Shown piece by piece: positions 40,933 to 51,830 of a DNA stretch of 64,000 nucleotides; the stretch's first letter is position 1; each line of letters opens with the position of its first letter. The translations under genes were made by a program, and so were the position numbers. Origin of the DNA: Isochrysis galbana (Eukaryota; Haptophyta; Isochrysidales; Isochrysidaceae); assembly GCA_018136815.1 (NCBI GenBank), contig CM030945.1, positions 470,605 through 534,604 on the forward strand, in the 5' to 3' direction. The notes below the pieces were generated by a model. It saw only the letters and a program-made list of their open reading frames with translations, searched no databases and was not told where the DNA came from.

Positions 40933-42305
40933 ATGCAGCGAATCTGCTCAAAGCAGCGCCTCGATCAGGAGGACCAGGTTTCGCACAAGACAGCGTACCC
41001 CATTGATGGGGCTAGTGTCGCATCACTTAAGAAGCAGATCTGCAGGACTCTCGAAGACTCGGATGCTGAGCTGAATCTCCAACCGTCGGCCTGGTTCTTT
41101 GCGGCCATTTGCACATTCTCAGCATGTGCCACTGCGTTTCTCGAGGCCTATGTCCTCACTGCATCTGGACACCTCGCCGTCTTTTTGGTGGGTGGCTACG
41201 TTGTCTTCTCGTCATACTTCGTGTGCGACTACGTCATGTCGCGAGTTTCCTCCTCGTAAGACCGCTTACAGCGCCCTTAAAATCGCACTGTCGCTCTCGC
41301 CCTACAAAATGGCCCTTGCTCTGCGCTTTTCTCAGATATGCCGCTATTCCGCGCGAAAAGAAGTTCTACGTGCTCTCTAATCTTGTCAAAGCGGCTGTTC
41401 TCTTGTCGTGAGTGGATGCATGCTCCCCCTTCTAATTGCGAAAGTCGCCAGCGGCCCTTCCCGAGGAGCTTCTGCAGAAGGATTTGGAAATTTTCACGCC
41501 CACCATGCTATCCTACACTCGCAGCTACACCCCCGTGGCGGCTCGCACTCTCTACCTCGCGATGGCACGAGACCAGTGGAGGACGACTTCGATCCGTAAT
41601 CTGGGGGTGCTGTACGCAATACCAGACACCGTCTCAATGCTGCTCGTTGAGCGCATGGCACTGACCACCAAATTGCATCACATGTAAGTACATAGTGTGA
41701 TGGCGTCACAAAGAGCGCCGTGCCCGGATGCTACATCAGTGAGCGCTTCACTGTGGCATTAACCCACGCGTAGATGCGTTTTTATCTTTATGGTCGTCAA
41801 TTTGTTCAACGACTACGAGAAGAGAAATGTGTGGCGTGCTCTGGTGGTGTATGCGGTGTTTTCAACCTTCGCATACCTCGTTAACTTGTTGCTTGCATCG
41901 CGATTCCTATCGGTAAATAGCACCACAGCCATTGGCGATACCAACAGCTGTGAACGTCCTGAAGCTGACCCACAAGCACACTCAATTGCAAGCCCACGCG
42001 TAATGCTTGACGTCCCCAAACTTCTTCAATGGCCGTAGGTCTCGCGCCGCCTGTCGACCTTGCTGTCCGCTACAGCGCTCACCATCTACTCGTCATGCTT
42101 GGGCGCCAATTGGGCTTGGCAGATTAAATTCCTGTCCTCGCTGTGGGCGGAGACTCATGAGATGGGAATTTGGATTTATCTTGCCTCAACTAAGTTTATA
42201 CTTAGACGCGATGGAGCGCGCCGCCGCGACTCCCCTCTCCTTCGGGCCCCCCGCCGAGGGCGCCCCACCAGCGACCATGGAGCAGCCGCTATCGAAGCGT
42301 GTTAG
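40933..42305 (+). CDS. TLC-domain-like multi-pass membrane protein, last exon fused to LINE
   Basis: Exons: 40933-41255, 41336-41407, about 41453-41683 (left border unresolved, phases do not close there), 41774-41912 and 42039 onward. Visible segments: WFFAAICTFSACATAFLEAY, HLAVFLVGGYVVFSSYFVC, REKKFYVLSNLVKAAVLLS, RNLGVLYAIPDTVSMLLVER followed by MALTTKLHHM, VFIFMVVNLFNDYEKRNVWR, YAVFSTFAYLVNLLLASRFL and SATALTIYSSCLGANWAWQI. The order (FYVLSNLVKA, YAIPD, TTKLHH) fits TRAM-LAG1-CLN8/TMEM56-like proteins, which act in ER lipid metabolism or as lipid sensors. The final exon reads through GIWIYLAS into the LINE 5' end at 42187, stopping at 42305. The C-terminus is therefore transposon-derived or the gene is truncated. 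Confidence 0.65.
42187..42305 (+). mobile_element. LINE 5'-end fragment
   Basis: Hairpin CTAAG-TTTATA-CTTAG (42189-42205 region) is followed by the ORF1 start (GCGATGGAGCGCGCCGCCGC), matching 36096-36200. The similarity stops near 42300 at a TATATA stretch. Confidence 0.75.
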
Positions 42306-42779
42306 ATATATATATATAATGAAATAATTAATGTTATATCCTAGCCAACCCCACTAGCTAATTGGACACAACTTTTCCGTCCCGGAATCCCGCCATGCCT
42401 GACGAGCCAGGTGTCCGAGTGCTACCGGGGGGAGGGGGCCCCGCCCCCTCCCCCCGATATTCGTCCTCCCCCCAGTGCACGCACCGACCCCGCGCACCCC
42501 AGCACGTCCTCTCCTCGAGTCCACGCTGGGGGAAAACCCCTTTCGGGTAAAAACAACGCAGGGGGGGGGGGGGGCACTCATGAATAGGAGCCCAGAAACG
42601 CTAATCTCTCCTCGCAAGAGCGAGTGGCCGCGGCGAGCCGCGGCCCTTCCCTCTTGGTTCTGGCGCCCCCGTCTTCTCTTACCCAAACGGGGCGAGAAGA
42701 CACGTACACGCCGGAGGGGAGAGCTGCCACTCCCCCCTCCCCTCCCTCTTCCCTTTTCCTCCTCTCTTCCCTGCGGCGG
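42306..42779. other. Repeat-derived spacer
   Basis: TATATATA at 42305-42325, then GC-rich sequence with a CCGGGGGGAGGGGGCCCCGC palindrome-like block (about 42425) and a poly-G run at about 42560-42573. No gene recognised; probably transposon sequence. Confidence 0.35.
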
Positions 42780-43190
42780 GGGCCCATGGCGCGCGCCTGC
42801 GGCCCCTCTTCAGGTCCCCAGGAGGCCAGCAGGGGCCTTGGAGCGCAGCTCAGGGGGCAGGTGAGGCTGGGGCATGGCCCTGGCCCCTCCTGCCTCTCCA
42901 TCGCTGGCTCTCGAGCCCCTGCCAGTCGACTGGAGCTGGCTGGGGGGTCCTGATCAGGGGGGCCCAGGGGGAGGAGGGGCTGGTCAGAGGGATGGGCTGG
43001 CCACGACAGGCCAGGGCGGGCGAATCAGGCGTGCCTGTGGGGAGAGGGATGGGTCAGCATGGCAGTGTGCTCCTGGCAAGCCATCAGGCATGCCAGGAGA
43101 GTGGGTGGTTCCTCCCCCATGGCGGGGGAGGAGTGGAGAGAGGGGGGGGCTCGTGCCCCGCCATGGGTGAACCAAGTATAAACTTAGTTT
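42780..43190 (-). repeat. Dispersed repeat, family E, with terminal hairpin
   Basis: Reading leftward from 43190 it begins with the AACTAAG-TTTATA-CTTGG hairpin, then GTTCACCCATGGCGGGGCAC. It is homologous over about 400 bases to 61254-61730. Shared landmarks include CCATGG, GGTGGTTCCTCCC, CATCAGGC and TGCCAGG. Frames are not conserved. Confidence 0.7.
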
Positions 43191-43721
43191 GATTGAGTGG
43201 TGTTAGAAGATTGAGTTTTGTGAAGTGGCCACGTGCGCCGTCGTCATGTAGCGCGTTCCTCACGCTCGCTCTCTCTCTCTCTCAAGATTGTGCCCCGAAT
43301 GAGACTTGACACGATCAAGCATCCGCATGATTCGACACGTTTGCGTAAGTAAACGGGCGGAGAGGGGCGGCTGGCGGCAGCAGGGGTGATTGTGGCATCT
43401 TGACTCACCCGGATAGGAAGGAGCTGCTAGCTAGTGCGAATGTGGTGTTTCACAGTAACCCCCGTTCACACTGCGTCGAAGCTCTGGACTCCTCTCTCCG
43501 GCCTTCGCCCTCCCTACCCACCCATCCCATTGTTAGGCTGTGCGCGTGACTTAAGAGAATTTTAATATTATCCTAAGGCCTAAGGCATCTTGACTCACCC
43601 GGATAGGAAGGGAGCTGCTAGCTATAGCTAGTGCGAATACTACTTCAACCAACGCGAAAGGGGCGGCCGGCGGCTCGCCAGCAAGCAGCAAGGGAGGCGA
43701 GCGCGCGAGGGCCGCGAGAAG
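43191..43721. other. Upstream region of gamma-SNAP with a duplicated block
   Basis: ATCTTGACTCACCCGGATAG, then GAAGGAGCTGCTAGC, occurs at about 43397-43432 and again at about 43588-43625, 191 bases apart. A CTCTCTCTCTCTCTC stretch lies at 43267-43282. The duplicated block may be a regulatory element or a small repeat. Confidence 0.45.
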
Positions 43722-44878
43722 ATGGAGGATCGTAAGCGGCGCGAGGGCGACGAGGCAATGGCTGCGGCTGCGCGGTGCGAGACCTCCGGCTGGTTTCGCT
43801 CCAAGGACTGGGACGGCGCCGCCGCCGCCTACGAGAGGGCCGCCACTTGCTACCGCGTGGCTAAGGCGCTTCCCGAGGCCATCCATGCGTATGAGAAGGC
43901 GGCTGCCGCTCATGAGGCGCTCGAGCTTGGCGGAGCGTCGGCAGCCAAGCTGCTCGAGGCGGCCGCTCTGCTCGCAAAAGATGGGCTCAAGGCAGCCGCC
44001 AACGCTGCCGACTTGTACGAGCGCTCGAGCAGCTTGTACGCCGCAGACGGCACCCTCGATCTGGCGGCTTCCGCACTCTGCAAAGCGGGACGGGCCGTCG
44101 AGGCCTCAGACCCGAGGCGCGCATGTGCCCTTATGCAGCAGGCGTGTGGACTTTTTGACGACGAGGAGGATGAGGCACGGCTACGTGGCTCGGCAGAGAC
44201 CTTCCGTGCTGCTGCAACACTTCTCGTGCGGGCCGGCAGGCTGAGCGACGCTGCTGCCTTGTTGCGTAAACAAGCACCCGTGTATGCCCGGCAGGACCGC
44301 CCTCACGATGTCACCCGGGCTGAGCTATCAGCGGTCATCGTGAGCCTTGCAGCAGGTGAATACGAGCGTGCCGCAACGAGCTGTGCTCGGGCGGAGGAAC
44401 TCCCTCATGGCTTTGCAGGTGCGATTTCTGCTTGAGCCCCATCATGCATGCAAGACGCCCTTGGCGTCACATGTGCTACGCCAACACGGGCCAAATGACC
44501 GGTTTTCTGCATTTTGTTGCAGGATCCGACGAGGCTAGCTTAGCACGCCGTCTGCTGGATGCATTTGCAGCTCAAAATGAGGACATGTTAGCCCGCATTG
44601 TAATGGATAGTACATTAGCCGGGCTTGAAAACCAAATCGCGCTTCTCGCGCGTGGTTTGACGTTGCAGTCTTGCAGGGTGCCCTCCGCATACCTTGCTCC
44701 CGATACTAAAACATCAGCAATTGCCATCGGTGCAGATAGGAGCACGGCTATGCGTGCAGACTCAGATCTCAGAGTTGGAGCGGGCACAACGAATGGAAGC
44801 ATTCCTAACGCGAGCGGAACGGGTGATTTCGGCGAGTTGGCGCCTGAAGACGAAGAGATCACCGACGACCTGTGCTAA
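43722..44878 (+). CDS. Gamma-SNAP-like soluble NSF attachment protein, two exons
   Basis: Exons 43722-44418 and 44523-44878 (350 residues; phase 1 junction). The protein is an all-helical TPR-like solenoid: WDGAAAAYERAATCYRVAKA, LPEAIHAYEKAAAAHEAL, AANAADLYERSSSLYAADGT, FRAAATLLVRAGRLSDAAAL, SLARRLLDAFAAQNEDMLAR and LENQIALLARGLTL, ending in an acidic tail (EDEEITDDLC). SNAPs bind SNARE complexes and recruit NSF for disassembly during membrane traffic; it should act in the cytosol on membranes. The pattern at the exon 2 end (helix, then acidic C-terminus) favours gamma over alpha SNAP. The donor is GTGCGA. Confidence 0.85.
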
Positions 44879-45565
44879 TCTTATCCCCGGCCGAGTGGTG
44901 AGTGGGAGGCAAAAGCCAAGACATCCAGGCCAGCGAGGGAGAAGCAAACTGTAACAGGCCTTACCTCTACTGGTGATCGGTACATCCACGGGACAGCGAG
45001 CCGATGCGTACTATTGGATGCATCTTTGGAGATAGAGAACAAATGGCGTTGCAGCCTTGCGGAGTGATGAGTTGCACGGTATGAGAAACAGACAGACGGA
45101 GGCAACGATCTAAATTGGGTGCCCAAAGGCAACGTCGTCATAGATTGGAGGATGTTTGCTAGCCTACCTGGAGTGCGTGCACATGTAACGTTTTTAACGT
45201 ATGCTCAAGCTAGAGAGCGTCTTTAGTCCGGGACAAATATTGTATTAGGCCAATTCTACACATCTTTTGTTGATGCTATTGAGTTGAAGTCACCTCATCC
45301 CCGACCGGGAAGCTCCCAAAGCCAGTGGCTCTCTCACGATCGCTCGTGGGTGTAAGGCTGTTGCGGATGTGCGGACATCCATTTTAAACAGGTCGTGTTC
45401 CGTCGGCAAAGTTGGCGACATACTCCTATTATATATATAGCTTACTTGCATAGGCTAGCACGTGAGGGGGGTGTTAGGGCTAGACCCAAAGATGTGAGAA
45501 TTTAAAATCGACCTTCCAAGCAATATTTTGAATCCACGTGTGATTCAACTATCAGTTAAACTGAT
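44879..45565. other. 3' flank of gamma-SNAP, no gene seen
   Basis: Moderately AT-rich spacer with TATATATATAG at about 45431. No conserved frame. Confidence 0.4.
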
Positions 45566-45962
45566 GGGGTCATGGGGGCTTCGCTCCCCCTTCCTCCAAT
45601 GCAGACACCCCCTGGGTGGGCCTGCACACTCAACTACCCTCAGCCCCTGCGCCTGCTAGCAGGGGCTGAGCTAACATCACTCCTTGCCAGATCCTCGCCA
45701 AGCGCGCCGCGCGCCGCATGCATCCGCCTGAACTGGCCCAACATCGTACTGACCCCCCACTCACCACTGAGATACAGACATACAGACCACCTGAGCCACC
45801 AGGAAGGCACCCAGGGCCAGCGAGGCCAGCGAGCCAGCGAGGGAGAGGCAGGGCGGAGGCCAGGGGCCCAGCCCCAGCCTCCACTGCCACCTGAGCTGGC
45901 CCAGCTGGACCTCTAGGGGGACCCGAGGGTCCCCCCAGAAGGGGGCCATGGCGCGCGCAGGC
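45566..45962 (+). repeat. Dispersed repeat, family E
   Basis: Shares with 6858-7000 and 63807-64000 the 'ATGGGGGCTTCGCTCCCCC...TCCAATGCAGACACCCC' pattern, and with 61500-61620 the CCAGCGAGGGAGAGGCAGGG, CAGCCTCC and GAGCTGGCC blocks. It ends next to a LINE 3' end on the opposite strand. Confidence 0.6.
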
Positions 45963-45986
45963 ATCGCACGCCCGCAAGAGAACGAC

Positions 45987-47400
45987 GGAGAAAAAAAAAT
46001 CTGAAGATTCTGGGCTACACACCTACTATTGCCTGGGTATCCCGTCTCTACTTACACCGCCCTTAAATTCCCTCCCTCCACCTCTTTCCCTGCCCCCCTT
46101 CATTCCTTGGTCTTCGGTTTCAGGGGTCCGGCCCTGGTGCCCTACCTAAGGCCTGGTTCGGAGTGTGGGGGCCGGGCAGGCCTGTTGTCGTCTCTCGCGT
46201 CCTGCGTGCCCTCCGGGATTCGCGTTGGTCATCAGGCTTCCGTCAGGCTCTTGCCATCCCTGGTGATTCTCAGGTCCTCTGTGCCCTTGGCTTATTTGCC
46301 TTCGTTTCGTTGCTCCTTGTTCCCCTCGACTGCGTGTGCTATCCCTAGCTTGGTGGCTAGCTCCACTAGCTCCTCGCTGGGTTTGAGCCCACCCTTGTCG
46401 TTCAGCATAAAAACGGGTCTCAAGTCGCTTATGTCTATTCTTTTTTTAGGTTGCCTACCCATACCCGCTTGGGCGGTTCTTGTCGAGTCGGTTCCGTTTA
46501 CGAAGACCAGTGCTTTGCTCAGTGTGGTGTATCTCTCTATTGTTCTTATCAATATCGATTCTTCCGAGAATTTTATGCCATCACAATGAATTCTATAGAA
46601 GTCTGTGATGATATATCTCCACGCTAATAGATATAGTGTATATAACGCCCTCGGGGCGTCCCCTTTCGGGTAGATGAATAGTTTATAGTTTGTCGACGAT
46701 GTGGTCTTCTCTACTTTTTTCCGCCTCAGGTGAGAACCTGGCGACTTTGTTCAGCGCGCATAATATGTTGGTTATCCCCTGGCATTCGCCTAGGTGTGTC
46801 GAAGATTCGTCTGCTTCTCCACATATGCGGCACGTATTGGTTCTATTCGGAAATCGGTTGTATGTGCCCACTCGCCTATGCGTGATGTGTTTGAAATGCA
46901 GGTGCATATCACGCGCCGTCACCATTGGGGATTGGGGATGTGTATAGCCTCGCTAGGTGCGCCCAAGTGTCTTCGGGTATCCGTAGTCTTTCTTCCCATT
47001 TGGTGGGCCCTGCGTGTCGTTTTCGTTTTCGGGTAGTTTGTTGGAGGCCTTCGGTCAAGTGTTCCACTCCGGTCTCGTCTAGGGGTGTCTTGCCGTCTAG
47101 CGTGTGTTCGTCCGCCAGCGGGTATTCGAGTCTCTTGTTGGATTTATAGCCCTCCCCCCATTTTGCCGGTAGGGTGGTGTCTAGGTTCTCGGGTGCGTTA
47201 GGCAGTCTCGCTCCAATTATTGGAGTGCCCAGGTACGAAAGCTCCGCTTCATACCACGCGCCTTTGATTTTCGCGTAGTAGTCTCCATCCTCCGTTATGT
47301 GTATTTCGGGGGGTGGTTCTTCCGGGCGGTGCCTTCCGCTTCCGTGCGTGTCGCGGAAGCTCTTCAACCGGCGTCAAGTGCAGACAATGCCAACTCTTCC
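45987..47400 (-). mobile_element. LINE, 3' third, most complete ORF2 C-terminal region in the window
   Basis: On the minus strand, 47367-46909 encodes EIHITEDGDYYAKIKGAWYE, then LPAKWGEGYKSNKRLEYPLA. Next, 46925-46683 gives HLHFKHITHRRVGTYNRFPN and the finger CRICGEADESSTHLGEC. Then 46552-46292 gives TAQAGMGRQPKKRIDISDLR to the stop. Small frame changes between these parts show that it is decayed. The 3' end is GTGTGTAGCCCAGAATCTTC, then AGA and nine T (45990-45998 as A on plus). The upstream catalytic RT domain is missing. Confidence 0.85.
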
Positions 47401-47934
47401 TCTTGCGCCCGTTAAACTTCTTCTTCCTCTGCAAACTCGAGGCGGGAGCGCCATCCGCGTCTGCACTCCCAACGCAGAAGCCTCGCCATCCTTCAGTGCC
47501 CCCCTCATTGGGTGAGGGCCATGGCGGCGGTGGTGCGGTCGGGGAGCCCGGCTCCAACTCCCCACTCCCCGAGGGGGGCTCGTCTCCAGTCCCAGTGAGA
47601 GGCAGAGAGGCATGTCCCTCTCCCTCTCCCTCTCGCTCCCCCTCTCGCCCCGCGCGCTCCCGCGAACTCCCACTGGCGAACCCCCCCCCCCCCCCCCCCG
47701 CGCGCCACCGTCCTACCACCTTAAAGCTTGATTTCTAGCAGAGCCCCCAAATTTTCCGAATTACCTCCCTCTGGATGTTCAAAATTAATTATGTGTTGGA
47801 TGAATTCGTGGTGTGTAGAGTAAGTAAGTAAGGAGCAAGAACGTATGTTTGTGCCACCGCCTGTGTCGGCTCTTCCGCAGGGCGGACCACCCCCTCTGCC
47901 TTCCTCTTCCTTTTGTGACTTCACTTCGGCTCTC
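47401..47934. other. GC-rich spacer before the PDZ-ferredoxin gene
   Basis: Includes CCCTCTCCCTCTCGCTCCCC repeats and a C-run at about 47680-47699, then an AT-rich stretch with AAGTAAGTAAG (about 47821). Long frames here (47249-47719, minus) are compositional or LINE-edge artefacts. Confidence 0.4.
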
Positions 47935-49394
47935 ATGGGCGTGGCGCGGCTGTCGTCTCAAGCGCTGCTGCTGCAGCTGGCACTCGCGCGCGCCTTCTCC
48001 ACGCCCCGCCCTCTCTGCTACCATCTGGAGGCCGTCAGCACCTTGGTGTCTGTCATGGGCCCCCAGCCTTGTCACAGGGGCCTGGTAGGCTCTCATGGTG
48101 GCTCTGCGGCGCGCCTTGCCTGCCGTCCACGTTCGTTGCCGCCGCTCGCGTGTGTGGTCGAGCCTCCCAACTGGCGGTTGGTCGTGGTGCGCCAGCGCGA
48201 CGGAGCAAGTGGCCGAGAAGAGGATGCGCTTAGGCTCGAGCCGACTGACGGGCGGTGGGTGGCGAGGGAGCTGGAGGTTGTGATCGACGCGACCGACGGG
48301 CTGGGCATTGAGCTAACTGAGTAAGTACCGAGCATCAGGAGGGCTGAAGAGGCCTCACGCGCACTCAGAGTCTGCCAGCAGACGATCGTGTGCATAACTC
48401 ACTGCCATCACCTAAAGCGGATGGTCGGCCCCGATCTCACTTGCGTGCAGGTACTCAGGCACTGGAATTGGTGCCAACGGATCGCAACGACAGGGCGCAC
48501 TTGTGATCGCTACGACCATCGTTGAGGGGGGCAGTGCGTGGGCGCAGGCGCAGGGGGCGGCCGAGGGTGTCGCGACTGTTCAGCCGGGCGATGCCATCGT
48601 TGCTGTTGCTGATAGGACAGGCGCACGGCGGATCCGCACCGAGGGCGCCACTTACGATGAGGTGGCCATGGCCATCGGCACCATGCGCGCATCGTCCACA
48701 AGTATCCGCCTCTCGCTCAAGCGGATGGTGCGTAGAGGTGTCGCCAAGGTATGTCGCTGCGTCCGGATAATGTCACAGGCACTTTGCATGGATGGTGCGG
48801 CCACCTGCCCAACTGGGCGACTCGTGGATCGAGCCGCGCTGGGAGCTTCCCACGGTGAACGCAGGTGTCCGCCATCCTTCCGGATGGAGAGGAGTTTGAA
48901 TATGACGCATACGATGGCGAGAACCTCCGGATGGGCCTGCTTGCGAGGGGGAAAAAGGTCAACGATCAGACCTCGACTAGGTGCGCAAGCATGCCTGCGT
49001 AATTGCTCTGCTACGTACAGGGCCGACGTCCTCGATGGCTGGGGTGCGTGGGCCGGGAATTCAGCACGCGCGGAGGCATCCCACGCCGATCCCTCGCTTC
49101 ACGGGCCCCAACAGGTATGATAACAAGCCCGCTGGCACGGGCGACTGCGGTGGCAATGGCCTGTGCTGCACATGTGTGGTGTCGGTGACCGCCGGCCTGC
49201 AGAGCCTCACTCCTAAGGCAACCTCGGAGAAGCAGATCCTCGCTCGGTCACCCGGTCGGTATCGTCAGTCGTGCAAGGCGCGGATCGCCGTCGGCGACAA
49301 CGAAGAGGCGCGCGTGCGCTTCGTGGTTGGGCCACGAGGCGAGGCGTCGCTTGCGGACGCCGAGGCTATCCTGGGGCCCGAGTGGCGCCGATGA
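47935..49394 (+). CDS. PDZ-domain plus [2Fe-2S] ferredoxin fusion protein, probably plastid
   Basis: Exons are 47935-48320, 48451-48748, 48865-48980 and 49115-49394 (359 residues, phases close). The N-terminus is a leader (MGVARLSSQALLLQLALARA) followed by a transit-like stretch. A PDZ-like domain spans exons 1-2: VVIDATDGLGIELTEYSGTG, IVEGGSAWAQ and VQPGDAIVAVADRTG. The ferredoxin domain spans exons 3-4: VSAILPDGEEFEYDAYDGEN, LRMGLLARGKKV, then CGGNGLCCTCVV (Cys-x5-Cys-x2-Cys with an extra Cys in place of the usual Gly) and the fourth ligand in QSCKARI. PDZ modules bind protein C-termini and the ferredoxin carries one electron, so a membrane- or complex-docked electron carrier is plausible. 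The partner is unknown. Confidence 0.8.
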
Positions 49395-51830
49395 GGCCCC
49401 CTCGGCCCGAGTGACGGCCCGCAGCAGCATTTGCGCGCTGCTTGGTCCGAAAATGTATGCCGTCAAACTAGGGGAAGCTGCGAACGAAAAATCACCTTCA
49501 CGCACAGGCATGGGCGCCGGATCGCCACACACCCCGCATGGCTTAGGGTGAAATCGACTTGATTGTGGTGGTCAGAAAGAAGAGGATACTATTACCATGC
49601 CACGCGTGTCACATTAGGTTATTCAGGGCGCTTTGGGTACGAGACGATGGCTCGCTCCATTTTGCCTGCAGGATGTTGCGGTCGGGGGGAGAGCCGCCCT
49701 TTAGGCTTCCCAAAGAGAGGCCCTCTCTCTTTGCTTTCCCGCCTTCGCGTGTTCTTGGTCTCTCTCCCTTCGGGTTGCATCCTCTCCGTCCGATCGGGAT
49801 CCTCCGATCCCGATCTTCCTCTCTTTCCCCCGTCCGTGTGTTAGGATAGGGGTGATCGCTCTCGATAGAGGTGGGGGAGAGTGGGTTGAAAAAAAAACTC
49901 TTGTTGATCCGGAGGCCCACATTTTTTTATCGTCGGACCAGGGGAAGATTTCCCCTCGTCTCTCTCCCCGCTCTAATCCGAATCCGAGGCAGAGCGATGG
50001 CGACCGACCCGCCTGACAGGCCGACCTTCGCCGCGCTCCAGCGAGAGCACGGCGGCGGCGTCAGCCCCCCCTTGTCGCTGGTGTTCGGACTGAATGGTCC
50101 GGGGACACCAGACGGCAGTCTCACCGGCGTTTCGTGCCATCTCACTCGGCCAATTTCTGCTTCACCTGCCCACGCAGCATGGCCGCCAGCCCCACCCCAC
50201 CCCACTTCCAACCCCAACCTGAGGAGGATGACACCGGCTTGCCTACGCGCTCCTACCTACGCGCAGAACCCCATCCACACTATTGGTACGCTTCCTCCCA
50301 AACCCGCAGACTACCCACCCGCGCGCTCGGGAATCGTGGCGAGCATTGCCATACAGCCCTCTTCGCGCGCTGCGCTGCCACCGCAGGACTTACTGTGCCA
50401 TCCACCGAGGCGGTCGCCAAGTGCATCGCGTTCGCGGGCACTCGTTGACGCCGGGGCAGCGCAGACTCTTAATATACTTCTTGGCCGTCCAGCACGAGCC
50501 TCTTCGCACCAAGCGCGCCCGGTCGCGTTCGAAAGTTGGGCACTCCAGCTTTCCGTATTTCTTCGCGCATGACGAGCGATCGCGACCTCAGCCTTCGCCG
50601 CGCGGGGAGGGTTTGTTTATCGTATGATTCCGAAGTGTTTACGTTAGTTTTCTGAGCCCAAGAAGGTCGTTGGGTTTTGGTTTTTTCGTGAGTGATTTTG
50701 AAGCAACTTCGTCGAGTCCCTCCGTGTTCCCAAGCGAGTCCCTCCGAGTTCCCGAGTCTATACCCCGAGTCAACGAGTTAATACAAGTCAAGCACGCGCC
50801 TGAGCCACCCCCAGTCGCCTGCCACCACCTCCCACAAACAAGCCTCCTTCCGCACTTCCGCGCCCTCCGTGCGTCGTGCGTCGTGCGTCGATCACCATGC
50901 CCGTAGTCATCCCCGAGGAAAGCTCCATGAGCTCCCCGCAAGAACCGCATTCCGCGCTAGCTGCCGGCGCGCCCTCGCAGGCAATCTCCAAGAGTGAGAT
51001 CAGCCTTACTCTGACATCGTTCGGCCTGCTTTGAGCACGGCTTTTGTGATGTGTGAAACCGTGGTCGCGTCTAGCGCTATTTTTCCTTTTTGTACAGCGT
51101 TCCAATTCGGTATAAACCTATACCAACATCCAACATCCACTCTTTACTCTTTGGGGGGTCGATCACGCCGTACATGTAACGGAAACTTTTCAAGATTTTT
51201 TCTGCGCAACCCTTCGCCCGTGCCCCCGTACGCTGCGCTAGCTAATTGCAGTTTGTGAATCCCCCTCCTCATGCCCAAATATGCGGTAGATATGTGGAGT
51301 ATGTACAAAAATGTAATGATATGTAATTTGGGAAAGTTGGCCCAAATACGTAGTTCAATATGTCACCTATTTTTACCAAGGCGCCCATAGCGGGCGTGGC
51401 TGCGCTTTTATTACTAACTAAGCCCAGGGTCACGAGTCGAGTGAGTGAGACGAGACGCTATTAAGAAGTTTTTCTTACTTTTATCGAGTATTCCAATATT
51501 CTCCGGTCTCCGGTTCGGAGGCTGCAAAGGCAAGTTTTGATAGACGCACAAAGTGCAAATAAATGTAAAATGTAGCGCTTGTATTAGCTTAACACATCAC
51601 AGCTATCAGTCATCAGCAAAAAAAAGAAAAACCCAGAATTTTCGTCGGAACACGGAAACAAGCCCGACAGGCCGCTGCCATAACGCAGGGCGCAAATGTG
51701 CGACGACAAGACAAATGGGCCCAAGACTCCTCCTTCCTTATTCCGAGCCCACTGTGTGAGCCCATGGGTGTCTATTGTCTCTAGTACGATGTCCCCCTAA
51801 ACGCAATCTTATGGTATCTCATGAATTTGT
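49395..51830. other. Long spacer with one doubtful ORF
   Basis: Bases 49997-50572 (+) encode 191 residues from an ATG (MATDPPDRPTFAALQREHGG, then Pro/Ala-rich). No relatives are recognised and it may be the start of a degraded retroelement gag. The preceding A-run (49890-49898) and GGGGAAGATTTCCCC palindrome (49943-49957) are notable. Bases 51260-51620 are AT-rich, without genes. Confidence 0.3.

Noticed and set aside
47249-47719. 156-codon minus-strand ORF before the PDZ-ferredoxin gene
   Set aside because: Its N-terminal part is compositional (Gly/Glu/Arg from CT-rich DNA) and its end is an off-frame reading of LINE sequence.
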